From: JANQKX01 sp039028695
GTDB lineage: Bacteria > Pseudomonadota > Alphaproteobacteria > Kiloniellales > Kiloniellaceae
Length of the DNA: 47,757 nt
Assembly: GCA_039028695.1 (NCBI GenBank)
Contig: JBCCHN010000030.1
Span: 1-47,757 of the forward strand
Direction of reading: 5' to 3'
How positions within the stretch are numbered: position 1 is the first letter of the stretch; each line of letters begins with the position of its first letter. The position numbers were made by a program, and so were the translations under genes. Positions 1 to 7,942 of this stretch are shown one piece after another. A model generated the notes under the pieces. The model did no database searches. It was not told the DNA's origin and saw nothing but the letters and a program-made list of their open reading frames with translations.

Positions 1-906
1 CCCTTGGCGGCCGGGTCCCAAGGGCAAGATCAGGGCGAGCTGTATCTCGTTTATGGTCAGCGTACCTTTTCCGATAACGTTTTTGATTTGCAATTAGCGG
101 ATGACATCACACAAATCTTAGGGGCGACGTCCGGTGACCGAGCCGGGACGGCAATTGAGTTGGGGCCGGATTTAAATGGAGATGGCTTTGCGGAATTGAT
201 TATTGGGACCCCGTTTTCTGATCCGCAAGGTGTGTCCGCCGCCGGTGAAATCACTGTGATCTTTGGTTCGACCAAGGACCTTGAGTCCGAAGTCAACTTA
301 TCGCAGGTGGAAACAGATCACCTTAAGATCAGCGGTGTTAACCCTGGCGACGGATTGGGAACGACCTTATCCGATGCGGGGGACATAAACGGGGATGGCT
401 TTGCGGACCTCCTGATTGGTGCTGCTTTTGCCGATCCGCTGGGCCGCCCGCAAGCGGGTGCCGGGTATGTGATTTTCGGTGGACCGGACCTTGGGCAAGA
501 CTCTCTGGACCTAAACCGCCTTGCTGCGGATCAAGGTGTTGTGATTGCTGGCGCGCAAGCAGGTGATCGTGCCGGAAGCTCACTTGCCGCCGCCGACGAT
601 TTAGACGGTGACGGCTTGGGAGACTTAATAATTGGTGCGCCATTTGCAGACGAGGACGGTCAAGTTGATAGCGGTGCTGCCTATATACTCTTTGGGAAAG
701 ACCTATTGTCGTTGGACCACAGCAAAACGGCATTGGCCGATCTTCGGTCCGAGGGATTACTACAAGCGGGCTCCGAAACGGCAGAGAGTAGGGCACCCTC
801 TGCGCCGGTTTCAATTGCCACACCTGATTCACGGTCTTCTAGTTCATCGTTCGATGATTTGCCCAACGCCATTTTACCTTTGGACGATGGATTTTCCATC
901 CTTTAG
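1..906 (+). CDS. FG-GAP (integrin alpha-like) repeat protein, 3' part only
   Basis: The reading frame is open from the first base, so the N-terminus and start lie outside the window; about 301 C-terminal residues are present. At least three FG-GAP units are visible, each with a DxNGDG or DxDGDG calcium loop followed by a hydrophobic strand (DLNGDGFAELIIG near residue 56, DINGDGFADLLIG near 127, DLDGDGLGDLIIG near 200) and a YVIFG or YILFG strand. Such repeats fold as beta-propeller blades in secreted or surface proteins and often serve adhesion. The last 60 residues are Ser/Ala/Pro-rich and low in complexity. The next genes encode DUF4402 surface proteins, so a role at the cell surface is likely but inferred. 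Ligand and full length are unknown. Confidence 0.85.
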   Translation, partial: PLAAGSQGQDQGELYLVYGQRTFSDNVFDLQLADDITQILGATSGDRAGTAIELGPDLNGDGFAELIIGTPFSDPQGVSAAGEITVIFGSTKDLESEVNLSQVETDHLKISGVNPGDGLGTTLSDAGDINGDGFADLLIGAAFADPLGRPQAGAGYVIFGGPDLGQDSLDLNRLAADQGVVIAGAQAGDRAGSSLAAADDLDGDGLGDLIIGAPFADEDGQVDSGAAYILFGKDLLSLDHSKTALADLRSEGLLQAGSETAESRAPSAPVSIATPDSRSSSSSFDDLPNAILPLDDGFSIL

Positions 907-907
907 G

Positions 908-1468
908 CTACTCGTAATGGACCAGGATCATTGCCTGCGTCTGCGGTTTCCCTTTCATGGCGGAAAGGCTCCGCCAAATCGTCGCCGGAATAATAACATC
1001 GGCGTGGCCTCTTTGGTCCAGTTTGAAACGAACTTGATAGTCTCCGGAGACCGAAAGGGAAAAGGCCCGAAAGGGAGATCCAAAGATCCGCAATGCAAGA
1101 TTGGCGTCGAGCCCAAGGCAAGCGTTGTTCCAGCTGCAGCTGGATAACGACTTTTTCTGAATCTGATCGGGTAAAAAAGGGGCATGTTGCCAGTCAAAAA
1201 AAGCATTGCTGTTTAGGTTAGGTGAGGTATGACGCTCCACAAGACGGCCTTCGATTGAAGAAATGGGCTGGATCTGGGCTGATGCCGTAAAGGTGGTACC
1301 CGCAGCCATGGCCGATGGGGTGGCCAGCGATGTTGCCAGTATGATGACAACCGGACCAAGAAGCCATGCCATTAAGCAACCCATTGTTTTGAAGGGCGCC
1401 CAAACGAGTCGCTTAAGCCGGTCTTTTTCTATCATTGCCTTGGTAATTCTATCTACCATCATAAGCAT
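908..1468 (-). CDS. Secreted protein, divergent DUF4402-like (possible minor fimbrial subunit)
   Basis: A 186-residue protein with a basic N-terminus and a hydrophobic segment (about residues 31-53) ending in a signal-peptidase-like AMA-AG site. After cleavage, FTASAQIQPISSI aligns by eye with FDATAEILEAISI of the DUF4402 protein at 6324; a central FSLSVSG matches the position of its SFDVAG; and both end in a short strand (ILVHYE against TVDYN). The usual LxFG motif is not clear, so the assignment is tentative. Two cysteines (SSCSWNNAC) sit mid-protein and could form a disulphide. It runs tail to tail with the FG-GAP gene and is divergent from the Tat-signal DUF4402 gene at 1608. No clear ribosome-binding site marks the first ATG; the ATG at 1435, with AAGG just upstream, is an alternative. 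Confidence 0.55.
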   Translation of the reverse strand: MLMMVDRITKAMIEKDRLKRLVWAPFKTMGCLMAWLLGPVVIILATSLATPSAMAAGTTFTASAQIQPISSIEGRLVERHTSPNLNSNAFFDWQHAPFLPDQIQKKSLSSCSWNNACLGLDANLALRIFGSPFRAFSLSVSGDYQVRFKLDQRGHADVIIPATIWRSLSAMKGKPQTQAMILVHYE

Positions 1469-1521
1469 TATAGGGACATTTTCAAAAAAATGAGAAAAAT
1501 TTTAGGCTCCTTTAAGGTTAA

Positions 1522-1535
1522 CGCCTTAAAAGGCG
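1522..1535. promoter_or_regulatory. Inverted repeat in divergent promoter region
   Basis: CGCCTT (1522-1527) and AAGGCG (1530-1535) form an almost perfect dyad in the 139-bp gap between the two divergent DUF4402-like genes. A TTTTAGGC at about 1500 and the following GCCTTAAAA make a second, bulged dyad. It may be an operator or a short hairpin; nothing shows which. Confidence 0.3.
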
Positions 1536-1607
1536 GCCAAAGTTTTTGCGACGGCCTAATTCCTTATTTGGAGCTTATGGGTTCCGTCTAGTTGCAATCC
1601 TACGACG

Positions 1608-2252
1608 ATGGGAAAATCAGTGACAGCCGCTGACTCAGATTTTGCGGATGGGTGTTCTCAGACCTTCAGACATATGGAGGAGGAACACGAAGAGCAGCGT
1701 CCATCGCCATTGGGTGACACGTCAACCTCCCGTAGAGGACTGATAAAAAACATCAGTTTGGGCGCGGTGGCTTGGGCGGTATCGGGTGGTTTCCTATCTG
1801 CATCACCAGCTATCGCGACGTCCCGTCGAAAGAAAAGTGGCCGGGTTCTGGCTAATTTGACCGCAGCTACCCGCTGGGATTTGAGCTTTGGAAAACTCGC
1901 CAGTCTGGGTCCCGGTGGCTATGTCACCGTGGATAGCGAAACGGGAACCAAATTGGTGACCGGGAGTTTGGTGGACCTGGGTGGCCGCCACCAAAGAGCC
2001 AGGTTAGATATTCGCGGTGAGCCGGGAGAAGGGTTTGTCATTTTCTTGCCGGCGACCTTAACCATGCGGGGGCGCCGTAATTCGCGCAATCGAGCCCTTG
2101 TGACAGAATTTCGGTCGTTTCCGTCCACAACAGGTTTCATTGGAAAGAATGGTCGGGCCAGGCTTTTAATTGGGGCAACCGTTGAAGTCGGTGGCGGTCA
2201 GGCAGCCGATATCTATCGAGTCAGAATTCCTGTTCGAGTTCGCTATTTATGA
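1608..2252 (+). CDS. DUF4402 family protein with twin-arginine signal
   Basis: A 214-residue protein. The N-terminal ~45 residues are polar and acidic, then TSRRGLIK matches the Tat consensus (S/T-R-R-x-hydrophobic-hydrophobic-K), followed by a hydrophobic stretch and an SPAIA cleavage-like site near residue 70. The mature part follows the DUF4402 pattern: WDLSFGKL near the start, a GYVTVD strand, RLDIRGEPGEGFVIFLP in the middle, a GxxRLLIGATVEV strand and a C-terminal YRVRIPVRVRYL. DUF4402 proteins are beta-rich and commonly found with pilus-type chaperones. Tat export, if real, would mean the subunit crosses the inner membrane folded, which is odd for a donor-strand-exchange partner. The start is uncertain: neither the ATG at 1608 nor the one at 1674 has a good Shine-Dalgarno sequence. 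Confidence 0.7.
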   Translation: MGKSVTAADSDFADGCSQTFRHMEEEHEEQRPSPLGDTSTSRRGLIKNISLGAVAWAVSGGFLSASPAIATSRRKKSGRVLANLTAATRWDLSFGKLASLGPGGYVTVDSETGTKLVTGSLVDLGGRHQRARLDIRGEPGEGFVIFLPATLTMRGRRNSRNRALVTEFRSFPSTTGFIGKNGRARLLIGATVEVGGGQAADIYRVRIPVRVRYL

Positions 2253-2563
2253 TATAGATGTGGTGGGGAAAAAATATCGATTAAACCGATAAATGGAATA
2301 TACGGGATGGCTGATATGAGGATTTGATCTTTACCGTGGATCAAGAGTTGGTGATGTGATCGGGGAATCTGCCATTCAGGCCAATTTTTTCACTTAGATT
2401 TTTCATTTAGAAAGGCTAATGTTAAACTTAGTTTGAACTTCTTTGTTGATTTGTTTGGGAATGGTGCGGCATGCATCGCCCAATTGGGGTACTTGGTTCG
2501 GTAATGCAGGGATTCTGCGTCGGCAAACAAAAAACAAATGGCTGGGGGTTGAGAAAATAATTT
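2253..2563. promoter_or_regulatory. AT-rich intergenic region with two dyads
   Basis: A 311-bp gap with no convincing gene. It contains TATCG (2275-2279)/CGATA (2287-2291) with a 7-nt spacer, and TTGATC (2324-2329)/GATCAA (2339-2344) with a 9-nt spacer, the latter resembling a transcription-factor half-site pair. The region presumably carries the promoter of the response-regulator gene. I could not assign -35/-10 boxes with confidence. Confidence 0.35.
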
Positions 2564-3268
2564 ATGGCGACGAATTCGATAAAAATCTTGGCGGCGGACG
2601 ATCATTGGATCGCGCGTTCCGCGCTTGCGAACTTATTGCGAGCTTTGGATCGGGAACCTCAGGTCCTGGAGGCCGGGGATTTTGATGAGACTTTAAAACT
2701 GGTCCATGCCAATCCTGACCTAGACCTTATCTTACTCGACTTGGTCATGCCGGGGATGGACGGTATGGAAGGGTTGGAAACTTTGCGCCGCACGGCACCG
2801 GAAATTCCGGTGGTTGTGGTCTCGGTGAACGAAGATCGGGCCATGGTTTTGAAGGCTGTCGGTTTGGGCGCTGCCGGCTACGTGCCCAAGACGTCGAGCG
2901 GGGACGAAATTCTGACCGCGATCAAACGGGTCCTAGCGGGCGATCTGGCATTGCCACGACGAATCATCGAGCGATATCAGACCCAAAAGGCGGAAATTTC
3001 GGTCGAGCCGGAAGGCGCTGACGGCCTAGACATCGGTTGCCCAGATCTGACCGCCCGGCAAGAACAGATCCTGGATCTGATGGGGTCAGGCCTTTCCAAT
3101 GCCCAAATTGCCGAAAAACTCGGCATTTCGATCAATACGGTCCGGGTTCATATCCATGGGCTGGTGCGCCGCTTGCGATTGCAGAGCCGCACCCAGGCTG
3201 CTCTCTATGCAGCGCGTCGTCTCGATCAGAAGTCGACCGGTGGCAATGTGGGAGCCGCATTAGCGTGA
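2564..3268 (+). CDS. NarL/FixJ-type response regulator (REC + LuxR HTH)
   Basis: A 234-residue two-domain response regulator. The receiver domain (about 6-125) has the acidic pair D12/D13, the phospho-acceptor D59 in LLDLVMPG, and the switch lysine in YVPKTSS. A linker leads to a LuxR-type helix-turn-helix (about 165-220) with the family pattern LTARQEQILDLMGSGLSNAQIA and NTVRVHI. It should bind DNA when phosphorylated. The gene points towards the hybrid kinase at 3465-5999, which is read from the other strand, so the two converge; cognate pairing is inferred from adjacency. It lies between DUF4402 genes and the pilus-like operon, making these plausible targets. Upstream ribosome-binding signal is weak. 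Confidence 0.9.
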   Translation: MATNSIKILAADDHWIARSALANLLRALDREPQVLEAGDFDETLKLVHANPDLDLILLDLVMPGMDGMEGLETLRRTAPEIPVVVVSVNEDRAMVLKAVGLGAAGYVPKTSSGDEILTAIKRVLAGDLALPRRIIERYQTQKAEISVEPEGADGLDIGCPDLTARQEQILDLMGSGLSNAQIAEKLGISINTVRVHIHGLVRRLRLQSRTQAALYAARRLDQKSTGGNVGAALA

Positions 3269-3464
3269 CACCTGGAACGGGTCCTGTTTTAGCGGTATCG
3301 TTAAATCAGGGTCCGTTTTGCTTCCAGCGTGTGTCTAAGGTTGTCGCTCGGCAGGCAACACCTGAGGGGCGCTTGAATAGCCTTTTAAAATCGTGGTTTC
3401 GCCAAGGGCGCAAAATCTGAAGCCGTTAGCGTTAGCCGGACGGCCTAGCTATCGCCTGTGACCT

Positions 3465-5999
3465 CTAACCATGTGCGTCGGTCGTGATCCGCTTCGAGCG
3501 TAGAAGGTGATGCAGGAGCGCCCGCAACTTGGCCGGCTCCACCGGTTTAGGTAATGTAGGAAAGCCATCTCTTGTGGGATCGGCTGACCTCAGCACATCC
3601 ATGTCACCAGTAACCAAAATTGCCGGGACGTGCGGGTCAAATTGTGCTCGCGCGGTGCTGATGAAGTCTTTGCCCGTATGGTTTTCAGATAGGTTATAGT
3701 CTGCGATGATAACGTCCGGCAACTCCAGCTCCCGGCCAAGGGAAAGCACGGCCTGACCAAATTCTCCCACGGCCGTCACACTTGCGCCCCATCGCTCGAG
3801 CAACCGCGCCAGAGAGATGCGGATGTGTTCGTCATCATCAATTAACAACATGCGAACGCCATCAAAGCTTTGCTGACCCGCGGCGAGGGCGAGTTCGATA
3901 GGGTCGGGCTGATTGGCTTCTGGGTCGCCCAAGGGCACGCGAACGCAAAAAACCGAGCCCTGACCGGGTGATGAACGTAATACGATGCGGCTATCGAGCA
4001 GCTTGGCGCAATGATTGGCGATGGAGAGACCTAGGCCAAGCGTGCCGCTTTGGTCAGGATTTTTATTCGAGATCTGATAAAATTCATCGAATATCTTGTC
4101 TTGTTCTTCTGGCTCAATTCCCAAGCCGGTGTCCCACACCTGAATTTCCAAGTCCAAACCCTGGCGCCGGCAGCCAAGCAGTATCCGACCTTTGTGTGTA
4201 TAACGAATGGCGTTTGCAACGAAGTTCTTAATGATACGGCCCAGGAGATCAAAGTCGGATTGTATGGTTTGTCCGCAGGGAAGGACTCGAAGATCGAGGC
4301 CTTTTTGTTTGGCCAAGGGTTCGAACTCGACTGCCACCCGCCCCAGCAAGTCGCCGATCTTAAAATCCTGAAGCTCGCGAGTGACACCACCAATTTCAAG
4401 CTTGGTTAGATCGAGGAAGTTTTCGATCAGATCGGTCATGGCATTGGCCGAGGCATTCATGGTGTGGAGAATCGATTCTTGGTCGGAGGCCTTTTGAACC
4501 TGGGCCAGGTCATAAATCATGAGCTTTAGCGCCGCCAATGGTTGGCGCAGGTCGTGGCTGGCCGATGCGACGAAACGCGATTTTGCCAAAGCCGCCCTTT
4601 CGGCTTCCGTTTTGGCGAATATCAGAGCTTCTTCAGTTGCCTTGCGATCGGTTATGTCGGTGTCAATGGCACCGATCGTGGTGATCTCGCCTTTTTGATT
4701 ACGGATTGGAAAGCGCAGTGAAAGCTGGGTTCGCATACCACCGGGAAAGGGAGTTTGGTATTCGTTTGCGATCGCTTCGCCCGAGAGCATAACGGCGTGA
4801 TCGTGTGCAAGGTGCTCATGGGCGCTTTCGGGCGGGAAAAGATCCAGCGGGGTTTTCCCAATCAACTCATCTCCGTGTTGGCCATAGTCCGTCATCATTT
4901 GGCGGTTTGCCAACACCAGTCGACTCTGGGTGTCCTTTAGATAAACCTCGGTAGGTGAATTGTCGCAAATGGCACGGAACCGCAATTCGGCGTCTTCTTG
5001 TGCGCGAATAGCTTGTTCGGCCGCTTGTTTAAGTCTGCGAGGTTGGGAAAAGAGGATTAAAATGAGCGCGCCAACCGCAGGCGCCAAGGCCAGCCCACCA
5101 AGCCACCATATGGCCCGGCCCGGCCAATTGGGTGACCAGTCCTGACCCGGTGTTGCGGTAAGGCGGAGCAGAAAATTGCCCAACGGCAGATCGATATAAT
5201 TGCTCGCTTGGTCAGCAGAGAGGGCGCCATCGAACGAAGAGCTTGAGATGAGTCCGTTCGGCTTTATCACCTGCCAGTTCAAGAGCACCGGAGCTTCTAC
5301 GCTAATCCGTTCTGCATCTTTTAATAAGTCATTCAAGCTAAAACTGACAACCGCATGTCCCCACAAATCTAAATCTTGGTTGTCGCCGACTTCGGTGTCG
5401 GTACGGATGACGGGCAAATTGCCGACCACCACGGATGTATCCGTTCGCTTTTGACCCAGCAAGGATACAGAGATTTCTTCGGATCCTAAACCAATATCTT
5501 TTGACGCGAACTTATCCAAATTCAGCTCGGGAGAGGCTTCGGTGCCATCGCTGGCTGGGCCGTCGCTGAGGAAAAGCGTACCCTCTCGAATCAATTGCAG
5601 GGACCCCACGCTGGGCCAGATTTCATGGAGGGTCTTCGTGTAAGCTTGAGCCGAGGCGCGGTCAACTGAGGGGTCCGCCGCAACAAATGCCGATAGACTA
5701 CGAAGGGCGGCCCACTGTTCGTTCAATCCTTCACGAACAATAATGCTTGAGGTTTCTAATCTTTGTATTAGTACCATGGACTGAAACACACGGCACTGAT
5801 AGTAATCCAGGATGGCCGTTATCCCGATGATACAAGCCGCGCCCAGCAGAGCTTTAAGGATCGGTCGCCCCGCCAGCCAAAGAGATGATGTCGGGACGGT
5901 TGGCTTCTCAGCTGTCTGATTAATTGTTTGTGCCGTAGGAGTTTGTGTCATGGGAGAAATTTTCTCTCGGCGCGAAACTACAGGGGACCTTATTAACAT
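3465..5999 (-). CDS. Membrane hybrid sensor histidine kinase (CHASE-like, PAS, HisKA, HATPase, REC)
   Basis: An 844-residue kinase. A transmembrane helix at about 47-66 and a second near 297-318 enclose a ~230-residue extracytoplasmic region; its GHAVVSFSLNDLL segment resembles CHASE sensors. A PAS domain follows (about 335-455), then HisKA with the phospho-acceptor H482 in SHDLRQPL, an HATPase domain (NFVANAIRYT N-box, DTGLGI G1 box, LGLGLSI G2 box) and a C-terminal receiver with acidic LIDDDE and phospho-acceptor D767 in IIADYN. The REC domain implies a phosphorelay or internal phosphatase control. The gene is divergent from the DUF4402 subunit operon and convergent with the response regulator. 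The first ATG has AGGG five bases upstream; an internal ATG at 5951 is the alternative. The ligand is unknown. Confidence 0.92.
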   Translation of the reverse strand: MLIRSPVVSRREKISPMTQTPTAQTINQTAEKPTVPTSSLWLAGRPILKALLGAACIIGITAILDYYQCRVFQSMVLIQRLETSSIIVREGLNEQWAALRSLSAFVAADPSVDRASAQAYTKTLHEIWPSVGSLQLIREGTLFLSDGPASDGTEASPELNLDKFASKDIGLGSEEISVSLLGQKRTDTSVVVGNLPVIRTDTEVGDNQDLDLWGHAVVSFSLNDLLKDAERISVEAPVLLNWQVIKPNGLISSSSFDGALSADQASNYIDLPLGNFLLRLTATPGQDWSPNWPGRAIWWLGGLALAPAVGALILILFSQPRRLKQAAEQAIRAQEDAELRFRAICDNSPTEVYLKDTQSRLVLANRQMMTDYGQHGDELIGKTPLDLFPPESAHEHLAHDHAVMLSGEAIANEYQTPFPGGMRTQLSLRFPIRNQKGEITTIGAIDTDITDRKATEEALIFAKTEAERAALAKSRFVASASHDLRQPLAALKLMIYDLAQVQKASDQESILHTMNASANAMTDLIENFLDLTKLEIGGVTRELQDFKIGDLLGRVAVEFEPLAKQKGLDLRVLPCGQTIQSDFDLLGRIIKNFVANAIRYTHKGRILLGCRRQGLDLEIQVWDTGLGIEPEEQDKIFDEFYQISNKNPDQSGTLGLGLSIANHCAKLLDSRIVLRSSPGQGSVFCVRVPLGDPEANQPDPIELALAAGQQSFDGVRMLLIDDDEHIRISLARLLERWGASVTAVGEFGQAVLSLGRELELPDVIIADYNLSENHTGKDFISTARAQFDPHVPAILVTGDMDVLRSADPTRDGFPTLPKPVEPAKLRALLHHLLRSKRITTDAHG

Positions 6000-6323
6000 C
6001 AGGCCCTACCATCGCCCAAGGAGTCGTCCAAGTGCTCGGTGGGTTTGATGGACCATCACACCTTCGACTGCTTAATACATTAAGTCAACATCATCGGATA
6101 ATTTATGCAACTAAATTATAAAACTATTCATTGTAATTAATTTAATGACCTAAATGAATTATGTATAAAGTAAATAATAATTATTAGTCGAAAAATATAA
6201 AAGAGATTTTTACTGCTCCTTAATCTCTGATTTGTAGATTAATACTATCACCAATACTTTTCGGTGGTTGGAAGAGATTCGCGCCATCCGGCGCTACAGG
6301 TAGTAAGCGAAAGGAAGCACATT
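6000..6323. promoter_or_regulatory. Long AT-rich promoter/leader of the DUF4402 subunit operon
   Basis: A 324-bp gap between the divergent kinase and subunit genes, very AT-rich from about 6060 to 6260. It holds an inverted repeat AGAGATT (6202-6208)/AATCTCT (6222-6228) and a small hairpin GCGCC (6281-6285)/GGCGC (6290-6294) about 30 bases before the start codon. A TATAAA at 6164 could be part of a -10 box but lacks a good -35. AGGAAG at 6312-6317 is the ribosome-binding site. The layout fits a strongly regulated, highly expressed surface subunit. Confidence 0.45.
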
Positions 6324-6830
6324 ATGATTTCAGGTATGAAGCAGATCGTCGTCGGCGGCGTGGCTGCAGCTGCGCTTGTGGCGAGCGGGCATGCAAGCGT
6401 GATGGCGGCGACGGCTAATTTCGATGCGACGGCAGAAATTTTGGAAGCCATTTCGATCACGGCTGCACAGAACCTTGGCTTTGCAAGCATTCTGCCCAGC
6501 GCCACGACGGCCGACACCGTTGTGATTGACACGGCTGGCGCGCGGACCTGCGGCGCGGCCCTGACCTGCACGGGAACGGCAAGTGCCGCGTCATTCGATG
6601 TGGCCGGTACGGATGGTGCCACCTATGCCATCACCCTGCCAGCGGCTGCGGACATCACGAGTGGCGCTAACACGATGCAAGTAAATGGCTTCACCTCCAG
6701 CATCGGTGCGACTGGCACCCTCACGGGTGGTGCCGAGACCTTCACGGTTGGTGGCACCTTGAATGTAGGTATCAACCAGGCACCGGGTAACTACACCGGC
6801 ACGTTTGTGATGACGGTTGATTATAACTGA
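6324..6830 (+). CDS. DUF4402 surface subunit, probable major pilin of a chaperone-usher-like system
   Basis: From the ATG at 6324 (AGGAAG six bases upstream) this is a 168-residue protein; an in-frame start 20 codons earlier has no such support. A classical signal peptide runs to about residue 28 (ASVMAA-TANF). The mature protein is Ala/Thr/Gly-rich with few charged residues, typical of a pilin, and follows DUF4402: NLGFASI, SFDVAGTDGATYAITLPA, FTVGGTLNVG and a terminal NYTGTFVMTVDYN. Two cysteines (TCGAALTC) may form a disulphide. It is the first gene of a set with a PapD-like chaperone and an usher-like barrel protein, hence the structural-subunit call. A hairpin follows the stop codon, which would favour high subunit expression. 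The fibre itself is inferred. Confidence 0.85.
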   Translation: MISGMKQIVVGGVAAAALVASGHASVMAATANFDATAEILEAISITAAQNLGFASILPSATTADTVVIDTAGARTCGAALTCTGTASAASFDVAGTDGATYAITLPAAADITSGANTMQVNGFTSSIGATGTLTGGAETFTVGGTLNVGINQAPGNYTGTFVMTVDYN

Positions 6831-6839
6831 TCGGATTTG

Positions 6840-6873
6840 ACACCCGGCTCCATCTGTCCTCGGAACCGGGTGT
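6840..6873 (+). terminator. Hairpin after the DUF4402 subunit gene
   Basis: ACACCCGG (6840-6847) pairs perfectly with CCGGGTGT (6866-6873) across an 18-nt loop, starting nine bases after the stop codon. It has no T-run, so it is better seen as an mRNA 3'-end stabiliser or part of a compound structure with the next hairpin than as a terminator alone. Confidence 0.5.
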
Positions 6874-6881
6874 TGAAGACG

Positions 6882-6940
6882 GGGCCGGACAGGCGATTGC
6901 GTGCAATCGAGTGATTCGCACCTTTCTTGTCCGGCCCTTT
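6882..6940 (+). terminator. Branched terminator-like hairpin between subunit and chaperone
   Basis: GGGCCGGACA (6882-6891) pairs perfectly over ten bases with TGTCCGGCCC (6928-6937), followed directly by TTTCTTT. Inside the loop a second dyad, CGATTGC (6894-6900)/GCAATCG (6903-6909), makes a smaller hairpin. The long GC-rich stem plus T-rich tail fits a partial intrinsic terminator that lets some transcription continue into the chaperone and usher genes. Confidence 0.6.
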
Positions 6941-7000
6941 CTTTGGCTCCAATCCCTAAAATTATCGAAAAATTTGGCACGAATTATTCGGAGTATGATA

Positions 7001-7903
7001 ATGCAGCCTCGAGCTCCTTGGTACCTGAAGCCGGGACGGGACATATGGCGCCGCCCGATTCTCTCTCTTTCGTCTTTCGCTTTGCTTTTTGCATTGATGG
7101 TAGGATTGCCCACCGGCGGCATGGCGGGGCCTGGCGATCTTTTGGTGTCGCCGGTTCGCGTGGTCATGGAGGGACGGGATCGTTCGGCTGAGCTTACCTT
7201 GGTCAATCGCAGTGACGAAACGGCGACGTACCGGATCACCGTTGAAAATCGGCGGATGCGCGAAGATGGCAGCTTCGAGGAGATCCAACAGGCCAGGTCC
7301 GATGAACTCCTCGCCGAAGAGTTGGTTCGCTATGCGCCTCGGCGGATCACTTTGCAGCCCGGCACGCCGCAAACAATCCGCTTGCTGCTGCGCAAACCCC
7401 GCGATCTGGCGGAAGGAGAGTACCGCTCTCACCTGATGTTCAGGGCCGTACCCGACGAGCAGGCGGGCACGACCCTGGCGCAAGAGGAAGAAGACAATGA
7501 CGGCATCAGCATTCGATTGATCCCCATTTACGGCATCACCATCCCGGTGATTGTGCGACACGGAGACCTGCAGGCCGATGTGGCTGTGACGGATGCACGC
7601 CTTGGGATGGCGACCAGCGGCTCCGAGCGACCGGTTTTGGCCGTGACCTTGGAACGCAGCGGCGCGCGGTCGGTTTATGGCGACATCACCATCACTGCGG
7701 CGTCGTCGGACGCATCCGACGCAACGGTCCTGGCACAGATTCGCGGCATTGCTGTCTATGCGCCCAACGCTCGCCGAGTCTTGGAGATCCCCTTGGATGA
7801 TGCGGCCTTTGCCCGGATCAGCGGGCAGGAGGTTGATGTGGCTTTTTCTGAAGTCAGCGGCCAAAGCGACCGCGTTTCGGCGCAAAACCGGTTTCAGATG
7901 TAG
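7001..7903 (+). CDS. PapD-like periplasmic chaperone
   Basis: A 300-residue protein from the ATG at 7001, which has CGGAG at suitable spacing; frames open further upstream overlap the terminator hairpin and are unlikely to be used. A basic N-terminus and hydrophobic segment (to about residue 42, GGMAGPG) form a signal peptide. The first immunoglobulin-like domain shows the chaperone pattern: LVSPVRVVMEGRDRSAELTL, then RITLQPGTPQTIRLLLRKP and EGEYRSHLMFRAVP, matching the G1-strand region that donates a strand to subunits. The second domain is larger and less conserved. Its likely role is to hold the DUF4402 subunits in the periplasm and pass them to the usher-like protein that follows 39 bp downstream. 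Confidence 0.82.
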   Translation: MQPRAPWYLKPGRDIWRRPILSLSSFALLFALMVGLPTGGMAGPGDLLVSPVRVVMEGRDRSAELTLVNRSDETATYRITVENRRMREDGSFEEIQQARSDELLAEELVRYAPRRITLQPGTPQTIRLLLRKPRDLAEGEYRSHLMFRAVPDEQAGTTLAQEEEDNDGISIRLIPIYGITIPVIVRHGDLQADVAVTDARLGMATSGSERPVLAVTLERSGARSVYGDITITAASSDASDATVLAQIRGIAVYAPNARRVLEIPLDDAAFARISGQEVDVAFSEVSGQSDRVSAQNRFQM

Positions 7904-7942
7904 CACGGATGGACGCCTCAGCGTCCTCTAGAGGGTGATCTG

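Noticed and set aside
1500..1560. c-di-GMP (GEMM) riboswitch-like sequence near 1540
   Set aside because: A GCGACGGCCTA stretch recalls part of the motif, but the GCAAAGCC and GGGU-type conserved parts are missing.
6213..6222. CTGCTCCTTA shared by the DUF4402 leader and the AT-rich gap near 26363
   Set aside because: A single 10-base match between two AT-rich regions can occur by chance and has no symmetry.
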